From: Actinokineospora diospyrosa
GTDB taxonomy: Bacteria > Actinomycetota > Actinomycetes > Mycobacteriales > Pseudonocardiaceae
Direction: 5' to 3'
Length of the DNA: 64,000 nucleotides
Assembly (NCBI RefSeq): GCF_024171925.1
Contig: NZ_JAMTCO010000007.1
Coordinates: forward strand, 372,001-436,000
Shown here piece after piece: positions 28,847-37,224 of this stretch. The notes beneath the pieces were generated by a model. That model saw only the letters and a list, made by a program, of their open reading frames with translations, had not been told where the DNA came from and made no database searches. Numbering within the stretch: position 1 is the stretch's first letter; every line of letters begins with the position of its first letter. The position numbers and the translations under genes are program-made.

Positions 28847-29731
28847 ATGAGTGGCGTGCTGCGGGTCGGGTTGGTCGGAGCGGGGCCGTGGGCGACGACG
28901 GTCCACGGGCCGGGGTTGCTCGCGCACCCCGGGGTTGAGCTGACGGCGGTGTGGGCTCGTCGGCCGGAGGCCGCGGCTGCCCTGGGCGCACCGGTCGTGG
29001 GGGAGTTCACCGAGTTGCTGGAGCGGGTGGACGCCGTGGCGTTCGCCGTTCCCCCGGGCGTGCAGGAGGGGCTGGCGATCCGGGCCGCCGAGGCGGGCAA
29101 GCACGTGATCCTGGAGAAGCCGGTCGCCGGTGATCTCGCCGGGGCGCAGCGCGTGGCCGCCGCGGTGGAGCAGGCCGGGGTCGCCTCGATCGTGGTGTTC
29201 ATCCGGCGGTTCGCGCCTGAGGTCGTGCAGTGGCTGGCCCAGATCGAGGCCCACGACGGCTGGGCGGGCGCGAGCGCGCGCTGGCTCTCCGGCGCGCTCC
29301 TGGGCGGCGCGTACTCGCACTCGGCGTGGCGACACGCGGGCGGCGCGCTCGCCGACATCGGGCCGCACGTGGTCGACCTGCTCGACGCCGCGCTCGGCCC
29401 GGTCACCGACGTCCTCGCCGCGCACCGGGGCGAGCCGGACATCTGGCAGCTGGTGCTCCAGCACGAGGGCGGCCGCACCAGCACCGCCACCCTCTCGATG
29501 GCGCTCCCAACCCGCCCCACCGTCACCGACCTGGCCGTCTACGGCGTCAACGACCTCGCCTACCTGGAGCTGTCCGGCCGCGCGACACCCGCGCCCGACG
29601 CCTACGCCCAACTGCTCGACGAGTTCGTCGAACTGGTCAACACCGGGCAAACGACACACCGGGTCGACGTCACCCGAGGCGTGCACATCCAGCGCGTCCT
29701 CGACAAGGCCCTCCGCTTGGCCACCGGCTGA
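28847..29731 (+). CDS. Gfo/Idh/MocA family oxidoreductase
   Basis: 294 aa NAD(P)-dependent dehydrogenase of the glucose-fructose oxidoreductase family. Rossmann GLVGAGPWATTVHGP at the N-terminus, AVPPGVQEGLAIRAAEAGKHVILEKPVA with the conserved catalytic-type EKP, and GGALADIGPHVVDLLDAALG in the C-terminal alpha/beta domain. The substrate is unknown. Start at ATG 28847 from the -10 box spacing. The 205 nt before it show no gene. Confidence 0.88.
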   Translation: MSGVLRVGLVGAGPWATTVHGPGLLAHPGVELTAVWARRPEAAAALGAPVVGEFTELLERVDAVAFAVPPGVQEGLAIRAAEAGKHVILEKPVAGDLAGAQRVAAAVEQAGVASIVVFIRRFAPEVVQWLAQIEAHDGWAGASARWLSGALLGGAYSHSAWRHAGGALADIGPHVVDLLDAALGPVTDVLAAHRGEPDIWQLVLQHEGGRTSTATLSMALPTRPTVTDLAVYGVNDLAYLELSGRATPAPDAYAQLLDEFVELVNTGQTTHRVDVTRGVHIQRVLDKALRLATG

Positions 29732-29762
29732 GGCGCTCGCGGCCGGACCGAACAGGTCGCCC

Positions 29763-29906
29763 ATGATCGGTCGGAACGCGGAGCTGGCCGCCCTGCTCGG
29801 CGCCGCGCGGGACATGCCGTCGGTGGTCTTCGTGGAGGGTGCGCGGGAGGGGCAAGATCAGGTCACCGAGTCCGCCGCCGCCCGGGCGCGTGGGTGGTCC
29901 GGCTAG
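29763..29906 (+). pseudogene. remnant of a LuxR-type/STAND ATPase N-terminus
   Basis: 47-codon frame starting MIGRNAELAALLGAARDMP, which resembles the opening of large AAA/LuxR-family regulators (GRDAELA...VVLVEGEAGIGKSRL). After VVFVEG the P-loop is lost in this frame; a GGCAAG (Gly-Lys) in the +1 frame suggests a frameshift within the Walker A. The rest of the ~900-residue gene is absent and the frame runs into the convergent beta-clamp gene. Best read as a decayed fragment; chance similarity cannot be excluded. Confidence 0.5.
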
Positions 29907-31000
29907 GCCTTGGGCGGCAGCATCGGCATCAGGATGTACCGCAGCTCCACCTCCCCGGGGTCGACAGCGGTGAGCACCGTCGCGCGCATGCCCGGTTGGA
30001 TCGCCAGCTCCACCCGCTGACCGGCGAACGGCCGCAGGGCGTCCAGCAGGTACCGCGACTGGTACGCCGGGCTGGTGCGGCCGCCGGATACCGTGGTTTT
30101 GACCGACTCCTCGGCCTCGCCCGCGTTCTGGTCGGTCGCCCGCAGCCGCACCTCGGAGTCGCCCACCTCCAGCTTCACCACGCCCCTGGCGTCGCTGTAG
30201 AGGGCTACCCGCCGGGTGGCCGCGGCCAGCGCGTCCGCGTCCACCACCACTCGGGTGTCCACATCGGACAGGGCGAGCTTGGTCTCGCTCAGGTACGTCC
30301 CGTCCAGCACCGCGGTGGTCACCGCGGTCTGGCCCCAGCTCGCCGCGAACTGGTTGGCCGCGGCCACCAGCCGCACCTGGCCCACGCCCGACACCTGCTT
30401 GGCCACCTCGACCAGCAGCGTCGCCGGGACCATCACGTCGACCTCGCCGTCGGCCGCCCACGGCAGGCTGGCGATGGCCATCCGGTACCGGTCGGTCGCG
30501 CGCAGGACGAGCCTGTCGTCCTCGGACCGCAGCCGGACGCCGGTGAACACGGGGAGGGCCTCGTCGCGTGCCGCCGTGCTGGCGACGGTCGACAGGGCGG
30601 TCGCCAGCGAAGCGCCGGAGACCACCCCGCCGGAGCCGCTGACCGAGGTCACGCCCGGGTGCAGTGTGTGGTCGAGCAGCGGCAGCGCGAACCGGGCGCC
30701 TTCGGCCCGGATCGCCAGCCGGTTGCCCTCGACCACCAGCCGGACCTCGGGCTCGGTCAACGCCCGCAGCGTCTCGGCCAGCGGTTTCGCGGGCACCAGG
30801 ACCTGGCCGTCGGTGTGCACCAGCGCCGGGCACGACACCCGTGCGGTGCGTTCCCGGTCGCTCGCGCCCAGCTCGACCCCGGCCGCGGTCGCCGTCAGCA
30901 GGACGCCGCTGAGCACGGGGTCGACGAGCTTGCCCGGGACGAGTCGTACGAGGTCAGCGGCCGCCGCGGCGAGCGCTGCGGTGGGGGCGGTGAGGTCCAT
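29903..31000 (-). CDS. DNA polymerase III beta-clamp paralogue (DnaN-like)
   Basis: 365 aa with the three-fold repeated clamp fold: LVSGVLLTATAAGVELGASD-like first domain, LPVFTGVRLRSEDDRLVLRATDRYRMA in the second and YLLDALRPFAGQRVELAI in the third. It ends RYILMPMLPPKA, close to the canonical YLxMPxRL terminus of DnaN. It is not next to dnaA, recF or gyrB, so it is likely a second, diverged clamp. Second dnaN copies occur in other actinomycetes, in some cases as resistance determinants against clamp-binding antibiotics. ATG at 31000 chosen. Confidence 0.85.
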   Translation of the reverse strand: MDLTAPTAALAAAAADLVRLVPGKLVDPVLSGVLLTATAAGVELGASDRERTARVSCPALVHTDGQVLVPAKPLAETLRALTEPEVRLVVEGNRLAIRAEGARFALPLLDHTLHPGVTSVSGSGGVVSGASLATALSTVASTAARDEALPVFTGVRLRSEDDRLVLRATDRYRMAIASLPWAADGEVDVMVPATLLVEVAKQVSGVGQVRLVAAANQFAASWGQTAVTTAVLDGTYLSETKLALSDVDTRVVVDADALAAATRRVALYSDARGVVKLEVGDSEVRLRATDQNAGEAEESVKTTVSGGRTSPAYQSRYLLDALRPFAGQRVELAIQPGMRATVLTAVDPGEVELRYILMPMLPPKA

Positions 31001-31055
31001 GCGGTGAAGGTAGTGGCTGGGACCGACAGGCGGCGGAAGTTGTCCACAGGCCCGA

Positions 31056-32294
31056 TCAGGCCATGGCGGGCACCGCTCGCGGGTTCGGCGCGGCGGCGAC
31101 GCTGACCGTCGCCCGGCGGGCGTAGACCACCGCGGCGAAGGCGAGTCCCACACCGGTCGCCACCAGGTACGACGACCAGATGCCCACGTGCTCCACCAGC
31201 TGCCCGCTCACCAGCTGCCCCAGCGCCAGGCCCAGGGTGACCGCGGTGATGATCCAGCCGAACGCCTCGGTGGCCGAGCTCGACGGCGCGACCAGGTCGA
31301 TCGCCGCCGAGTGCGTGGTGGCCTGCGGGGTCACCATGGTGCCGACCAGCAGCAACGCCACCGCCAGCCACACCAGGGTGGTGGGGATCGCCAGCACCGC
31401 GACCAGCACGGCGAACGCGGCGAGCAGCGCCGACAGCCGCAGGTTCAGCGCCCGCGGCCACGGCCGGATCCCGTAGACCACGCCGAACAGCACCGAGCTG
31501 ATCGACAGCAGCCCCAGCAGCAGCCCGCCCGCGGGGGTGTTGCCCGCCGCGGTCGCCGCCGCGGGCACCGCCACCTCGACGAACCCGATCACCGCGCCGA
31601 AGCCCATCGCGGCGATCGCGAGGGTGCGCATGCCCGGGTAGGCCAGCGGCCCGAGCAGGCCGGACGAGTGCTCGACCGGCTCCGGGCGGTGCGTGCGGAT
31701 GGTGTGCGTCATGGCGAACCACACGCTGCCCAAGATCATGCACAGCGCGGCGGCCGCGAGCCCGGTCCCCGGCCACGGCAGCGCGATCAGCAGGCCCGAG
31801 ATGGCGGGGCCGAGGATGAAGAAGACCTCCATGCTGATCGCCTCGTAGGCCAGCGCCGCGTCGCGGATCGGCCCTACGGGGGTGACCCGCGTCCACATCG
31901 TTCGCGAGGCGGAGGCAACCACCGGCTCGGTAGTGCCAACAGCGACACCTAGCACTACCAGCAGCGCGGTAGGTGCCCCTGACTCGGTCGCCACGATGGT
32001 CAGCCCGACGAACACGCCGAAGAGGGCCGTGGTGATCAGCAGCGGAACGGCGGCGCCGACCCGGTCCATGATCCGACCCTGCCCGACCGACCCGATGGCC
32101 AGCCCGATCAGGGTGCCCGCCGACACCAGGCTCGCCGTGGCGTAGGACCCGGTGGTCTCGCGGATGTAGAGCAGCATCGAGAAGCCCACCATGGCCACCG
32201 GGAGCCTGCCCAGCACCGAGGCGAGCGCGGGCCCCCGAGCGCCCGGGGTGGTGAGGGCAGCGCGGTAGTCGGCGAGACCGGCGGAGTGGGACAT
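31056..32294 (-). CDS. MFS transporter
   Basis: 412 aa, about twelve hydrophobic segments. The loop 2-3 motif is SVGQGRIMDRVGAAVPL, and the N-terminal domain holds GLAIGSVGQG. No substrate assignment. ATG at 32294 is 7 nt downstream of a -10 box (CATACT, 32307-32302 on the minus strand), suggesting a leaderless mRNA. A 14-bp palindrome lies between the -10 and the expected -35, so expression is probably controlled by a repressor, as in drug exporters. Confidence 0.82.
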   Translation of the reverse strand: MSHSAGLADYRAALTTPGARGPALASVLGRLPVAMVGFSMLLYIRETTGSYATASLVSAGTLIGLAIGSVGQGRIMDRVGAAVPLLITTALFGVFVGLTIVATESGAPTALLVVLGVAVGTTEPVVASASRTMWTRVTPVGPIRDAALAYEAISMEVFFILGPAISGLLIALPWPGTGLAAAALCMILGSVWFAMTHTIRTHRPEPVEHSSGLLGPLAYPGMRTLAIAAMGFGAVIGFVEVAVPAAATAAGNTPAGGLLLGLLSISSVLFGVVYGIRPWPRALNLRLSALLAAFAVLVAVLAIPTTLVWLAVALLLVGTMVTPQATTHSAAIDLVAPSSSATEAFGWIITAVTLGLALGQLVSGQLVEHVGIWSSYLVATGVGLAFAAVVYARRATVSVAAAPNPRAVPAMA

Positions 32295-32295
32295 G

Positions 32296-32332
32296 CGTAC
32301 CAGTATGCATTTTCCGGTACGGCCGTACCAGT
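32296..32332. promoter_or_regulatory. operator/promoter region of the MFS gene
   Basis: Perfect 14-bp palindrome GGTACGGCCGTACC (32316-32329) plus a 9-nt direct repeat CGTACCAGT at 32296-32304 and 32324-32332. The repeats cover the -10 box and the -35/-10 spacer of the minus-strand MFS promoter. Confidence 0.6.
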
Positions 32333-32660
32333 AATTTCCCGGTGGTTTCCGCCACCGCCCTGTGGGGTATGTCTCGGTTGCGTAACAGTGACGGGGATTC
32401 TCCGTGAACCGAGGCAACGCGAGCGGGACGAGGTGAGTCCTTGAGGGTGAAACCACTTGAGGATGGGGTGGGGAACCGTGCGATGGTTGCCCGAGTGGGT
32501 ACCCCCACCACGAGTTCCCTCCGGAAGCGGGTCGGGGCCTGGTCCGGAGGGCGGGGAGCGTGAGCCGTCGGGGGATGGTTCACGCGACAGCGGGAGGTCG
32601 GTGCGCCGCGTCGGGGGCGGCGCCCGGCCTCTCGTCGCATGACAGCGCTTAAAGCGACAA
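32333..32660 (+). other. 328-nt gap with strong RNA-folding potential, no credible gene
   Basis: No coding frame looks real. On the plus strand CCCTCCGGA (32517-32525) pairs with TCCGGAGGG (32543-32551), and CGTGAGCC (32559-32566) with GGTTCACG (32577-32584). A terminator-like hairpin follows at 32661. Candidate independent RNA, or a long untranslated region, but not matched to a known RNA family. Confidence 0.35.
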
Positions 32661-32693
32661 GAAGGCCCGGTCCTCAGTGGACCGGGCCTTCTC
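32661..32693. terminator. terminator 3' of crp (bidirectional stem)
   Basis: Perfect 14-bp stem AGAAGGCCCGGTCC / GGACCGGGCCTTCT with a 5-nt loop, 11 nt beyond the crp stop on the minus strand. Confidence 0.82.
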
Positions 32694-32704
32694 GTGTGTT
32701 AGCT

Positions 32705-33379
32705 CTACCGCGCGCGTCGCGCCAACCGCTCCGGGTCGAGGATCAGCACGCTCTTGCCTTCCAACCTCAGCCAGCCGCGGTGGGCGAAGTCGGCGAGGGC
32801 CTTGTTGACGGTCTCCCGGGAGGCGCCGACGTACTGGGCGATCTCCTCCTGGGTGAGGTCGTGGGTGACCCGCAGCAGCCCGGCCTCCTGGCTGCCGAAC
32901 CGCTGCGCCAGCTGCAGCAGCGCCTTGGCCACCCGGCCCGGCACGTCGGTGAAGATCAGGTCGGCCAGCATGCCGTTGGTGCGCCGCAACCGGCGGGCGA
33001 TCACCCGCAGCAGCTGCTCGGCGATCTCCGGGCGGGTCGCGATCCACTGCCGCAGCGCGGGCCGGTCCATGGTGACCGCGCGGACCTCGGTGACCGTGGT
33101 CGCGGTGGACGTGCGCGGGCCCGGGTCGAAGATCGACAGCTCGCCGAACATGTCCGACGGGCCGAAGATGCCCAGCAGGTTCTCCCTGCCGTCCGGGCTC
33201 TTGCGGCCCAGCTTCACCTTGCCGGACTGGATGATGTAGAGCCGGTCCCCCGGTTCGCCCTCGGCGAAGATCACGTGCCCCCGCGGGAACTCCACGGCTT
33301 CCAGCGTTTGAGCGAGCGCTTCGGCCGCGGCCGGCTCGACCCCTTGGAAGATGCCCGCGCGGGCCAGGGTCTCATCCAC
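32705..33379 (-). CDS. crp: cAMP receptor protein family transcription regulator
   Basis: 224 aa, the length of mycobacterial Crp (Rv3676), with which it also shares position next to nth. The cyclic-nucleotide-binding domain (about residues 1-120) contains [17 protein letters not shown], with Glu80 and Arg89-Thr90 contacting cAMP. The C-terminal helix-turn-helix is [30 protein letters not shown]. Start fixed at GTG 33379 by AGGAGGA upstream and by the length match; the open frame extends 40 codons further. Global regulator in the family. Confidence 0.95.
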   Translation of the reverse strand: MDETLARAGIFQGVEPAAAEALAQTLEAVEFPRGHVIFAEGEPGDRLYIIQSGKVKLGRKSPDGRENLLGIFGPSDMFGELSIFDPGPRTSTATTVTEVRAVTMDRPALRQWIATRPEIAEQLLRVIARRLRRTNGMLADLIFTDVPGRVAKALLQLAQRFGSQEAGLLRVTHDLTQEEIAQYVGASRETVNKALADFAHRGWLRLEGKSVLILDPERLARRAR

Positions 33380-33543
33380 CTCGGTCCTCCTGTTTCCACC
33401 CGACGTCAGCGCATTCCCGCGACGTCGATCACGACACACAGTGTAGGGCGTGGCCCGGGGATCTCCCGTCGGCTCGCCGCCGTGGTGGCCCAAGACCACC
33501 CGCGACGTGCCTGCTCACGCACCCAGCCGCATGACCTTAGCGC

Positions 33544-33792
33544 CTAGGCCCCGCCCCGGCGACCGCGCTTGGCGGCCCGGCCACCCAGCCTGCGCAGCCG
33601 GAACAGCTCGAGCGCCCGACCGATGCCGTGCCCGTAGAGGGCCCGCACCTCGTCCGGCCGCGCCGACTCGAGGAACTCCTCGACGTCGGTCTCCTGCACG
33701 GCGACGTGCCGCAGCCGGGCTTCCACGCGCTCCATGAACAGCGCGAAGAACATGATCACTAAAGGTACCGCGAACACGAACCAGACAGCCAT
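33544..33792 (-). CDS. small membrane protein, 82 aa
   Basis: One transmembrane segment (about residues 3-20, VWFVFAVPLVIMFFALF) followed by a charged cytoplasmic tail with ETDVEEFLESARPDEVRALYGHGIGRALELFRLRRLGGRAAKR-like character and a very basic end. Conserved-looking but uncharacterised. Lies between crp and the divergent nth. Confidence 0.65.
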   Translation of the reverse strand: MAVWFVFAVPLVIMFFALFMERVEARLRHVAVQETDVEEFLESARPDEVRALYGHGIGRALELFRLRRLGGRAAKRGRRGGA

Positions 33793-33916
33793 GTGTCGTC
33801 GATCCTCGCTCCGTAGCCGCTACCGCCTAGCCGACCCCGGGGTTCCGCCTCCGGTCCCGGTGCCGGTGTCACCCTGGTTGACGTCTGGGGCACATTTGGG
33901 GTTGTCCGACGGCCCG

Positions 33917-33922
33917 TAGGCT
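33917..33922 (+). promoter_or_regulatory. -10 box of the nth operon
   Basis: TAGGCT, 6 nt before the GTG at 33929; no Shine-Dalgarno, consistent with a leaderless four-gene mRNA. Confidence 0.5.
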
Positions 33923-33928
33923 AGCGAG

Positions 33929-34729
33929 GTGCCGCCGACCACCCGACGCCCGCCCCAGCCAGCAGCCGAGGAGACCGGACGCGACCTAGGACTGACCAGG
34001 CGGGTGCGCAGGATGACCCGCGCGCTCGCCGAGGGGTACCCGGACGCACATTGTGAGTTGGACTTCACGAACCCGTTAGAGCTGGCTGTGGCCACGATCC
34101 TGTCGGCGCAATGCACCGATGTGCGGGTCAACCTGACCACGCCCGCCCTCTTCGCGCGATACCGGACCGCCGCCGACTACGCGGCCGCCGACCGTGCCGA
34201 GCTCGAGGAGTTCATCCGCCCGACGGGCTTCTACCGCAACAAGACGACCTCGCTCATCGGTCTCGGTGCCGCGCTCGTAGAGAGCCACGGGGGCGAGGTC
34301 CCCGGGAAGCTCGAGGAGCTGGTGAAGCTACCGGGCATCGGCCGCAAAACGGCCAACGTGATCCTCGGCAACGCTTTCGGCGTGCCCGGTATCACTGTGG
34401 ACACCCACTTCGGCAGGCTCGTCCGCCGCTGGGGATGGACGGAAGAGGAAGACCCGGTCAAGGTCGAGCACGCGATCGGCGCTCTAGTCCCGCGCAAGGA
34501 CTGGACGATGCTGTCGCACTGGGTCATCTTCCACGGCCGTCGCGTCTGCCACGCCCGCAAGCCCGCCTGCGGAGCCTGCCTGCTCTATCGCGACTGCCCG
34601 TCTTTCGGTGATGGACCTACCGAGCCCGAGCAGGCCGCGAAGCTCGTCAAGGGTGTCGAGGCACCCCACCTGATCTCACTCGCGGAGCGGACCCGCGACG
34701 GCTACCGGCCGGGGAAGCCGACCGGGTGA
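33929..34729 (+). CDS. nth: endonuclease III (DNA glycosylase/AP lyase)
   Basis: Removes oxidised pyrimidines from DNA. 266 aa. The helix-hairpin-helix [11 protein letters not shown] holds catalytic Lys140, and VDTHFGR holds Asp158. The C-terminal [4Fe-4S] ligands are in [17 protein letters not shown] (C-x6/7-C-x2-C-x5-C type). GTG start from the -10 box. First gene of the operon nth - thioredoxin - NUDIX - marP, each junction overlapping by 4 nt, the same order as Rv3674c-Rv3671c. Confidence 0.96.
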   Translation: MPPTTRRPPQPAAEETGRDLGLTRRVRRMTRALAEGYPDAHCELDFTNPLELAVATILSAQCTDVRVNLTTPALFARYRTAADYAAADRAELEEFIRPTGFYRNKTTSLIGLGAALVESHGGEVPGKLEELVKLPGIGRKTANVILGNAFGVPGITVDTHFGRLVRRWGWTEEEDPVKVEHAIGALVPRKDWTMLSHWVIFHGRRVCHARKPACGACLLYRDCPSFGDGPTEPEQAAKLVKGVEAPHLISLAERTRDGYRPGKPTG

Positions 34730-35328
34730 CCACGACCGCGAGGTGGGTGCTGGTGGCGGTGATCCTCGTGGTCGCCGCGACCGTGGCGTTGTGGCCGCGC
34801 GGCTCGGATCCCGCGCCGGCGCGGCCGGGGCCGGACCTCACCGCCGAGCGCACGGCGGCCGCCCTGAAGCCGTGCCCCACCGGCTCCGGTGCCCCTGGCC
34901 TGGCGGAGGCCAGCGCCGAGTGCCTGTCCGACGGAACGCGGGTCACCGCGGGCAACGTGTTCGGGGGGCGACCCGTCCTGGTCAACGTGTGGGCGACTTG
35001 GTGCATGCCGTGCCGCGATGAACTCCCGCTGCTCGCTGAGTACGCGGCGGGTCCAGGCGCGGTCGAGGTCATCGGGGTCGCTGTGCAGAGCTCGGACAAG
35101 GACGCGCTAGAGCTCCTGGCCGCACTCGGCGTGCGGTTCCCGAACCTGCTAGACCGTGACGGGCAGGTTCAACGCGGGCTGCGGGTGCCAGACGCCCTCC
35201 CGGCCTCTTACCTTGTCGCAGCGGACGGCACGGCCACGTTGATCACGCAGCCACGGTTGTTCCGGTCGGTCGACGATGTCCGCTCGGCTGTGGACAGCCA
35301 TGTCAGCCACGTCGGAGGGGGCCGATGA
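34726..35328 (+). CDS. membrane-anchored TlpA-like thioredoxin
   Basis: 200 aa. An N-terminal signal anchor (about residues 7-24) places the domain outside the membrane. The thioredoxin fold contains [15 protein letters not shown] with redox-active CMPC, and the cis-Pro region appears as [13 protein letters not shown]. Two further Cys (KPCPTG and AECLSDG, about residues 49 and 65) may form a second disulfide. Likely a periplasmic-side thiol-disulfide oxidoreductase. It could serve MarP, whose two Cys are encoded in the same operon, but that link is inference. Confidence 0.88.
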   Translation: MTTTARWVLVAVILVVAATVALWPRGSDPAPARPGPDLTAERTAAALKPCPTGSGAPGLAEASAECLSDGTRVTAGNVFGGRPVLVNVWATWCMPCRDELPLLAEYAAGPGAVEVIGVAVQSSDKDALELLAALGVRFPNLLDRDGQVQRGLRVPDALPASYLVAADGTATLITQPRLFRSVDDVRSAVDSHVSHVGGGR

Positions 35329-36014
35329 GCACGCATGGACCGCTGGTGGACCCGGTAGGGCTACCGGACTGGCTCAGTCCTGTCGTCGCCGCGACCGCCA
35401 ACCTGGACTTAGGTCTGTGGCGTCGGTTCGCTGCTCCTGGCCCGGGCTCTCGTGATGCCGCTGTGCTGATGCTGCTCGGCGAGACTGCCGAAGACGGCCC
35501 GGACCTGCTCTTCCAGCTCCGCGCCGACACCGGCGGCAACCACTCCGGCCAGGTCGCCTTCCCCGGCGGCGGCGCCGAGCCGGGCGACGACGGACCGGTG
35601 GGCACCGCTGTGCGGGAGGCGGTCGAAGAGACCGGCTTGGACCCGTCCGGGGTCCGCCCGGTCGCGTTGCTGCCCAGGCTGCACGTGCCCGTCTCCGGGT
35701 TCGACGTGACGCCGGTCTTGGCGCACTGGGAGCACCCGAGCCCGGTGCACGCGGTCGACGCGGCCGAGACGCAGGCCGTCGCCCGGATCCCGATCGCGCA
35801 CCTGGCCGACCCGGCGAACCGGTTCCGGGTGTCGCACCCGCGCGGCTACGTCGGCCCCGCCTTCGCCGCCCCGGGCATGCTGATCTGGGGTTTCACCGCC
35901 GGTCTGCTGACCATGCTGCTCGCCGTCGGCGGCTGGGAACGGCCCTGGGACGCCGGTGACGTGCGGGACTTGGACCGGGCCTGGCGCGAGGTCGGTTCGG
36001 GGGTCCAGTCGTGA
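35325..36014 (+). CDS. NUDIX hydrolase, CoA pyrophosphatase type
   Basis: 229 aa, position of Rv3672c. The NUDIX box is complete: GGGAEPGDDGPVGTAVREAVEETGL (about residues 84-108). The upstream segment LLFQLRADTGGNHSGQVAFPGGG matches the CoA-diphosphatase (NUDT7/8, YeaB) signature, in which the substrate is coenzyme A or its derivatives. ATG overlaps the thioredoxin stop by 4 nt and the stop overlaps marP by 4 nt. Confidence 0.9.
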   Translation: MSTHGPLVDPVGLPDWLSPVVAATANLDLGLWRRFAAPGPGSRDAAVLMLLGETAEDGPDLLFQLRADTGGNHSGQVAFPGGGAEPGDDGPVGTAVREAVEETGLDPSGVRPVALLPRLHVPVSGFDVTPVLAHWEHPSPVHAVDAAETQAVARIPIAHLADPANRFRVSHPRGYVGPAFAAPGMLIWGFTAGLLTMLLAVGGWERPWDAGDVRDLDRAWREVGSGVQS

Positions 36015-37195
36015 ACTGGGTGGACGTGCTGGTGATCGCCCTGGCCGTGCTGGCCGCGGTGTCCGGGGCCCGCCAGGGCGTGGTGACCGCGCTGCCCGCG
36101 TTCATCGGGGTGCTGATCGGTGCCATCGCGGGCATCAAGCTGGCGCCGCTGGTGGTCAAGCAGATCGACTCGACGCCGACCAGGGTGGCCTTCGCGGTGG
36201 CGGTGTTCGTGCTGCTGGTGGCCCTCGGCGAGACGTTCGGGGTGTGGATCGGTCGCACGATCCGGCAGAAGATCTCCTCGCCGAAGCTGGCCGGGGTGGA
36301 CAGCGCGCTCGGCGCTGTCGTGCAGGGCGTCGTCGTGTTCGTGGTGGCGTGGCTGATCGCGCTGCCGTTGACCACCGTCGGCGGGTTGCCCGGCCTGGCG
36401 TCGGCCATCAACAACTCCGCGGTGCTCGGTGGCGTCAACGACGTCATGCCGCAGGCTGCGCGTGGGCTGCCTAACGAGCTGCGTCAACTGCTGGACGTCT
36501 CCGGGTTCCCGGCTGCGGTCGACCCGTTCGACCGGACGCCGAACAAGGAGGTAGACCCGCCTGACCCGGCGTTGCAGGCCAGCGCTGTGGTGCAGCGGGT
36601 GCGCCCGAGCGTGCTGAAGATCAACGCCAAGGCGCCGTCGTGCGAGCGGGCGCTGGAGGGCAGTGGGTTCGTGATCGCCCCGCAGCGGGTGATGACCAAC
36701 GCGCACGTGGTCGCTGGCGCCGATGAGGTCAGCGTGGAGGCCGGTGACCGGACCTTGCGCGCCACAGTCGTGCACTACGACCCCGCCACCGACTTGGCCG
36801 TCCTGAGCGTGCCCGCTCTTAGGGCTGATGCCTTGCCGTTCGCGCCAGGTGATGCCGCTAGCGGCCAAGACGGCATCGTGCTGGGTTATCCGCTCGACGG
36901 TCCTTACACCGCCGCAGCGGCGCGCATCCGGGACCGCATCCCGCTGCGAGGCCCGGACATCTACGACGCGAACACGGTCGTACGGGACGTGTTCACGCTG
37001 CGCGCCAAGGTCCTAAGCGGGAACTCCGGTGGCCCTGTGGTCAACCCGAACGGCGAGGTCATCGGCGTCGTGTTCGGCGCGGCAGTGGACAACTCGGAGA
37101 CCGGGTACGCCCTGACCGCCGCTGAGGTGCGCTCCGAGGTCGGCGAGGCCCCCTCGCTGCGCGAGCCGGTCGGCACCGGTCGCTGTTCTAGCTAG
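36011..37195 (+). CDS. marP: membrane serine protease MarP (CvpA + trypsin-like domain)
   Basis: 394 aa. Four transmembrane segments in the N-terminal ~150 residues (colicin-V-production CvpA type) lead to an extracytoplasmic chymotrypsin-like protease. Catalytic triad: His232 (TNAHVV), Asp261 (PATDLAVL) and Ser339 (GNSGGPV). Cys211 and Cys392 sit where the M. tuberculosis enzyme has its regulatory disulfide. In mycobacteria MarP supports acid resistance by activating a peptidoglycan hydrolase. Last gene of the nth operon; its stop codon lies inside a terminator stem. Confidence 0.95.
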   Translation: MNWVDVLVIALAVLAAVSGARQGVVTALPAFIGVLIGAIAGIKLAPLVVKQIDSTPTRVAFAVAVFVLLVALGETFGVWIGRTIRQKISSPKLAGVDSALGAVVQGVVVFVVAWLIALPLTTVGGLPGLASAINNSAVLGGVNDVMPQAARGLPNELRQLLDVSGFPAAVDPFDRTPNKEVDPPDPALQASAVVQRVRPSVLKINAKAPSCERALEGSGFVIAPQRVMTNAHVVAGADEVSVEAGDRTLRATVVHYDPATDLAVLSVPALRADALPFAPGDAASGQDGIVLGYPLDGPYTAAAARIRDRIPLRGPDIYDANTVVRDVFTLRAKVLSGNSGGPVVNPNGEVIGVVFGAAVDNSETGYALTAAEVRSEVGEAPSLREPVGTGRCSS

Positions 37196-37224
37196 TGGTC
37201 GACGTTCTGGGTCGAGCCACTAGC
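37191..37224. terminator. bidirectional terminator containing both convergent stop codons
   Basis: GCTAGTGG (37191-37198) pairs with CCACTAGC (37217-37224). The marP stop (TAG, 37193-37195) and the stop of the opposing gene (37222-37220) are both inside the arms. Confidence 0.7.

Noticed and set aside
32457-32642. 61-codon plus-strand frame between the MFS gene and crp
   Set aside because: No similarity and low-complexity Gly/Ser/Arg composition; RNA stems explain the sequence better.
32340-32660. c-di-AMP (ydaO) or other riboswitch
   Set aside because: GGTGGGGAACC resembles one ydaO element, but the other conserved blocks and a downstream gene on the plus strand are missing.
32333-32660. 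6C RNA on the minus strand
   Set aside because: The minus-strand loops contain runs of only four or five C; the genuine 6C RNA is at 55757-55845.
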